From positions 1 through 64,000 of the forward strand of contig NZ_JAUXVZ010000029.1 of the NCBI RefSeq assembly GCF_030680185.1: a stretch of 64,000 nt of DNA. Reading direction: 5' to 3'. Below are positions 61,543-64,000 of the stretch, one piece after another. Each line of letters begins with the position of its first letter. Within the stretch, counting starts at the first letter, position 1. The notes below the pieces were generated by a model, which was not told the origin of the DNA, ran no database searches, and saw only the letters and a program-made list of their open reading frames with translations. The translations under genes were made by a program, and so were the position numbers. The DNA is from Phenylobacterium sp. Lineage in GTDB: Bacteria; Pseudomonadota; Alphaproteobacteria; Caulobacterales; Caulobacteraceae.

Positions 61543-62841
61543 TCAGCCTTTCGGCGCCCCGCCCTGCCCCAGGCGCAAGGCCGCCGAACGAGCATGGGCC
61601 GGCAGGCCCTCGGCCTCGGCCAGGGCGACGGTGGCCGGCCCCAGAGCCTGGAAGGCGACCTCATCGCACTTCACGAAGGAGGTGCGCTTGATGAAGTCGT
61701 AGATCGACAGCCCCGACGAGAACCGCGCCGCCCGGCTGGTGGGCAAAACGTGGTTGGAGCCGGCCACATAGTCGCCGATGGCTTCGGGCGCATGCCGGCC
61801 GAGGAACATGGCCCCGGCATGACGAACCTGGCTGGCCAGGGCGTCAGGATCGGCCACGGCGAACTCCACGTGCTCAGGCGCCAGGCGGTCCACCAGAGCC
61901 GGGGTCTGGTCCAGGGGCGCGATGATCACCGCCCCATGGTCGCGCCAGGACGCCTCGGCCACCGCGCCGGTGCTCAAGGTGGCGATCTGGGCCTCGACCT
62001 GGGCCTCGACCTGGGCGGCGAAAGCGGTGTCGTCGGTGATCAGGATCGATTGGGCGGCCGGATCATGCTCGGCCTGGGATAACAGATCGGCGGCGATCCA
62101 GTCGGGGCGGTTCTGAGCATCAGCGACCACCACGATCTCCGATGGACCAGCCAGGGCGTCGATGCCCACCACGCCATAGACCCGGCGTTTGGCCGCCGTG
62201 ACGAAGGCGTTGCCGGGTCCGACGATCTTGTCCACCGGCGCGATGGGACCGGCGCCATAGGCCAATGCCGCCACCGCCTGGGCGCCGCCAACCCGCCAGA
62301 TCTCCGTGACCCCCGCCGCCTTGGCCGCCGCCAGCACCGCCGGCTGCAGGCGCCCGGGCGGGGTGACCATGGCGATCCGCGACACGCCGGCCACCGCCGC
62401 CGGCACCGCGTTCATCAGAACGGTGGAGGGATAGGCCGCTCGCCCGCCGGGCACATAGATCCCGACGGCCTCAATGGGGGTCCAACGCCAGCCCATCTCG
62501 ACGCCGGCCTCGTCGGTGAAACGGGCGTCGGCCGGACGTTGACGCTCATGATAGCTGCGGATGCGGGCGGCGGCGAAGTCGATCGCCTCCCGGACCTCCC
62601 GCGGGCAGGCCGCAGCCCCAGCCTCGATCTCGTCGGCCGTGACCCGCAGGTCGGGCTCGGTGATCTCCACCCCGTCGAACTGCGCCCCATAGCGCAACAC
62701 CGCGGCCAGACCCTCGCTTCGCACCGCCGCCAGGACGTCGCGCACGATGGCCTCGACATCCTCGGGCGTATCGCGGCGCTCGTTCACCAGGGCGGCGAAG
62801 CGGGGTTCGAAATCAGGATCGGAGAAAAGAAAACGGCGCAT
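61543..62841 (-). CDS. hisD: Histidinol dehydrogenase
   Basis: A 432-residue zinc enzyme that carries out the last two steps of histidine synthesis, L-histidinol to histidine. Signatures: AVGIYVPGGRAAYPSTVLMN, then KIVGPGNAFVTAAKR, AGPSEIVVVAD and the zinc-site AEHDPAAQ. The C-terminal LPTSRAARFSSGLSIYDFIK is typical. The length is that of the family. Confidence 0.96.
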   Translation of the reverse strand: MRRFLFSDPDFEPRFAALVNERRDTPEDVEAIVRDVLAAVRSEGLAAVLRYGAQFDGVEITEPDLRVTADEIEAGAAACPREVREAIDFAAARIRSYHERQRPADARFTDEAGVEMGWRWTPIEAVGIYVPGGRAAYPSTVLMNAVPAAVAGVSRIAMVTPPGRLQPAVLAAAKAAGVTEIWRVGGAQAVAALAYGAGPIAPVDKIVGPGNAFVTAAKRRVYGVVGIDALAGPSEIVVVADAQNRPDWIAADLLSQAEHDPAAQSILITDDTAFAAQVEAQVEAQIATLSTGAVAEASWRDHGAVIIAPLDQTPALVDRLAPEHVEFAVADPDALASQVRHAGAMFLGRHAPEAIGDYVAGSNHVLPTSRAARFSSGLSIYDFIKRTSFVKCDEVAFQALGPATVALAEAEGLPAHARSAALRLGQGGAPKG

Positions 62842-62913
62842 GGCGTGGCTATGTAGCGATCCCTGCGGGGCAGCGCCATGGCGCCTGGGTCACACAGGCG
62901 GGCGCGAACGGCC

Positions 62914-63348
62914 TTAGGCCTCGTGTCGCGGCGTCCGCGGCGTCGGCCAGGGCTCGGAAACGTCGGCCAGGATCGCGTCAATGCACTCCACGCGCACCTT
63001 GAGGTCGCCACCACCCGCGAAGTTCAGGACCACGGCCCCTCCGGGGGGCTCGGCGTCCGGCTCAAAGGTGATCGCCAGAAGCTCGACCACAGCATCGGGC
63101 GCGTCCCGCCGCAACCGCCGCGCCTCGACCTGCTCCACCGAGCTCAGTTGCAGGGCGCTACGCACCCGCGAACGCCCGCCCGCCTCCCAGCGATAACGGT
63201 TGAACGCGATGGTCAGCAATCGGGTCTGCGCCTCGAAACGGATGTCGCCGATCTTGGCGACGGCGTCCTGCAGCGCCGCAGAGATCACCGCAAGGTCGTC
63301 GGCGTCCTCGGCCCGCAGCTTCAAGCGCCCTCGGGAAACCTCAGGCAT
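62914..63348 (-). CDS. DUF2948 family protein
   Basis: A 144-residue soluble beta-rich protein conserved in alphaproteobacteria. [20 protein letters not shown] at the N-terminus and [20 protein letters not shown] at the C-terminus match the family. Function unknown. Its ATG overlaps the last 8 bases of murA, and hisD follows 72 bases later, the standard alphaproteobacterial order. Confidence 0.88.
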   Translation of the reverse strand: MPEVSRGRLKLRAEDADDLAVISAALQDAVAKIGDIRFEAQTRLLTIAFNRYRWEAGGRSRVRSALQLSSVEQVEARRLRRDAPDAVVELLAITFEPDAEPPGGAVVLNFAGGGDLKVRVECIDAILADVSEPWPTPRTPRHEA

Positions 63349-64000
63349 CGGCGGTCATGTCCTCGATCATCTCCGCGCCCTTCAGACGCCGGATCTTGGC
63401 CCCGCAGGCGCCGAGCTTGGCCTCAAGGCGCTCAAAGCCGCGGTCGAGGTGATAGACACGACCGACCTCGGTTTCGCCCTTGGCCGCCAGACCCGCGATC
63501 ACCAGACTGACCGAAGCCCGCAGATCGGTGGCCATCACCTGGGCGCCGTTCAGGCTCGACACGCCGCGCACCCGCGCCTCGCCGCCCTGGATCGCGATGT
63601 CGGCGCCCAGCCGCGCCAGCTCGGGCGCGTGCATGAAGCGGTTCTCGAAGATGGTTTCCCGGATCACCGATTCGCCGTCGGCCAGGGTCATCAGGGCCAT
63701 GAACTGGGCCTGCAGGTCCGTGGCGAAGCCAGGATAGGGATCGGTCTCGACCGTGACGGCCGCCAGCCGCCGGCCGTTGCGCTTGATGGTGACGCCGTCA
63801 TTGTGATGCGTCACATCGACCCCGGCCTCCTCCATCTTGTCCAACAGGTTGGCGATGAAGTCGCTGCGGGTCCGCGTCAGCCGCACCTCTCCGCCGGCCA
63901 TGGCCGCGGCCAGGGCGAAGGTGCCGGTCTCGATCCGGTCGGGAATGACCGAGTGCGTGGCGCCGCCCAGCCGGCTGACGCCCTGGATGCGGATCAGGTC
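63341..64000 (-). CDS. murA: UDP-N-acetylglucosamine 1-carboxyvinyltransferase, C-terminal part (cut by window edge)
   Basis: The last 219 residues of MurA, which adds enolpyruvate to UDP-GlcNAc in the first committed step of peptidoglycan synthesis. At the window edge the frame reads [20 protein letters not shown], the conserved C-terminal domain stretch. [20 protein letters not shown] and [20 protein letters not shown] follow. The catalytic Cys loop lies beyond the window. DUF2948 overlaps its stop. Confidence 0.95.
   Translation of the reverse strand, partial: DLIRIQGVSRLGGATHSVIPDRIETGTFALAAAMAGGEVRLTRTRSDFIANLLDKMEEAGVDVTHHNDGVTIKRNGRRLAAVTVETDPYPGFATDLQAQFMALMTLADGESVIRETIFENRFMHAPELARLGADIAIQGGEARVRGVSSLNGAQVMATDLRASVSLVIAGLAAKGETEVGRVYHLDRGFERLEAKLGACGAKIRRLKGAEMIEDMTADA

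Overview
The window looks like part of the chromosome of a Caulobacterales alphaproteobacterium (Caulobacteraceae, for example Phenylobacterium or Caulobacter). The basis is very high GC in third codon positions, the order murA - DUF2948 - hisD - UPF0262 - LMW phosphatase - infA - maf - RNase E/G - yacG - tRNA-Phe, two DUF2336 proteins, an Hpt protein and a hybrid histidine kinase, and a CtrA-like motif. I see no insertion sequence, prophage, integron or CRISPR array. Gene calls rest on translated motifs read by eye, without database searches.

Layout. 1-460: start of tuf (EF-Tu) with tRNA-Gly and tRNA-Tyr. 0.6-8.8 kb: rlmB-like methyltransferase, a Pro/Ala-rich lipoprotein, a TerC-family membrane protein, a DUF2157/GDYXXLXY pair, a HI0933-type flavoprotein, metG and a DUF486 protein. 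8.9-13.4 kb: a polyamine (PotFGHI-type) ABC operon followed by two small proteins. 13.5-21.6 kb: amidase, dienelactone hydrolase, D-threonine-aldolase-like enzyme, tRNA-Thr, DEAD-box helicase, acyl-CoA ligase and a lipoprotein cytochrome c, followed by a possible structured RNA. 21.8-28.7 kb: RND efflux pump, class II aldolase and glycerol kinase.

28.8-39.1 kb is a signalling neighbourhood: DUF2336, NAD kinase, Hpt, NUDIX, a second DUF2336 and a membrane hybrid kinase whose receiver lacks the conserved Thr/Ser. It is followed by a CaiB-type CoA transferase, a soluble lytic transglycosylase behind a CtrA-like box, a ThiO-like oxidase and a stand-alone CinA domain. 39.1-54 kb is accessory metabolism: a diiron ferritin-like oxidase with a TetR regulator, a small membrane peptide, a TrmH methyltransferase, an orphan CYP153-type P450 with two palindromes in its promoter, a VapBC module with a palindromic operator, an esterase, a fatty acid desaturase, an SDR / unknown / dienelactone hydrolase operon, a secreted beta-helix protein coupled to a di-heme protein, and alkaline phosphatase.

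54.2-64 kb is housekeeping again: tRNA-His, the exbB-exbD-tonB energising operon with a long upstream region carrying a repeated palindrome, tRNA-Phe, and the yacG to murA run on the minus strand.

The strongest candidates for undescribed biology are the beta-helix/di-heme pair, the DUF2336-Hpt-hybrid kinase neighbourhood, the repeated TGCGWCGCA sites upstream of exbB, and the structured segment after the cytochrome c gene. None is proven to be a new system.
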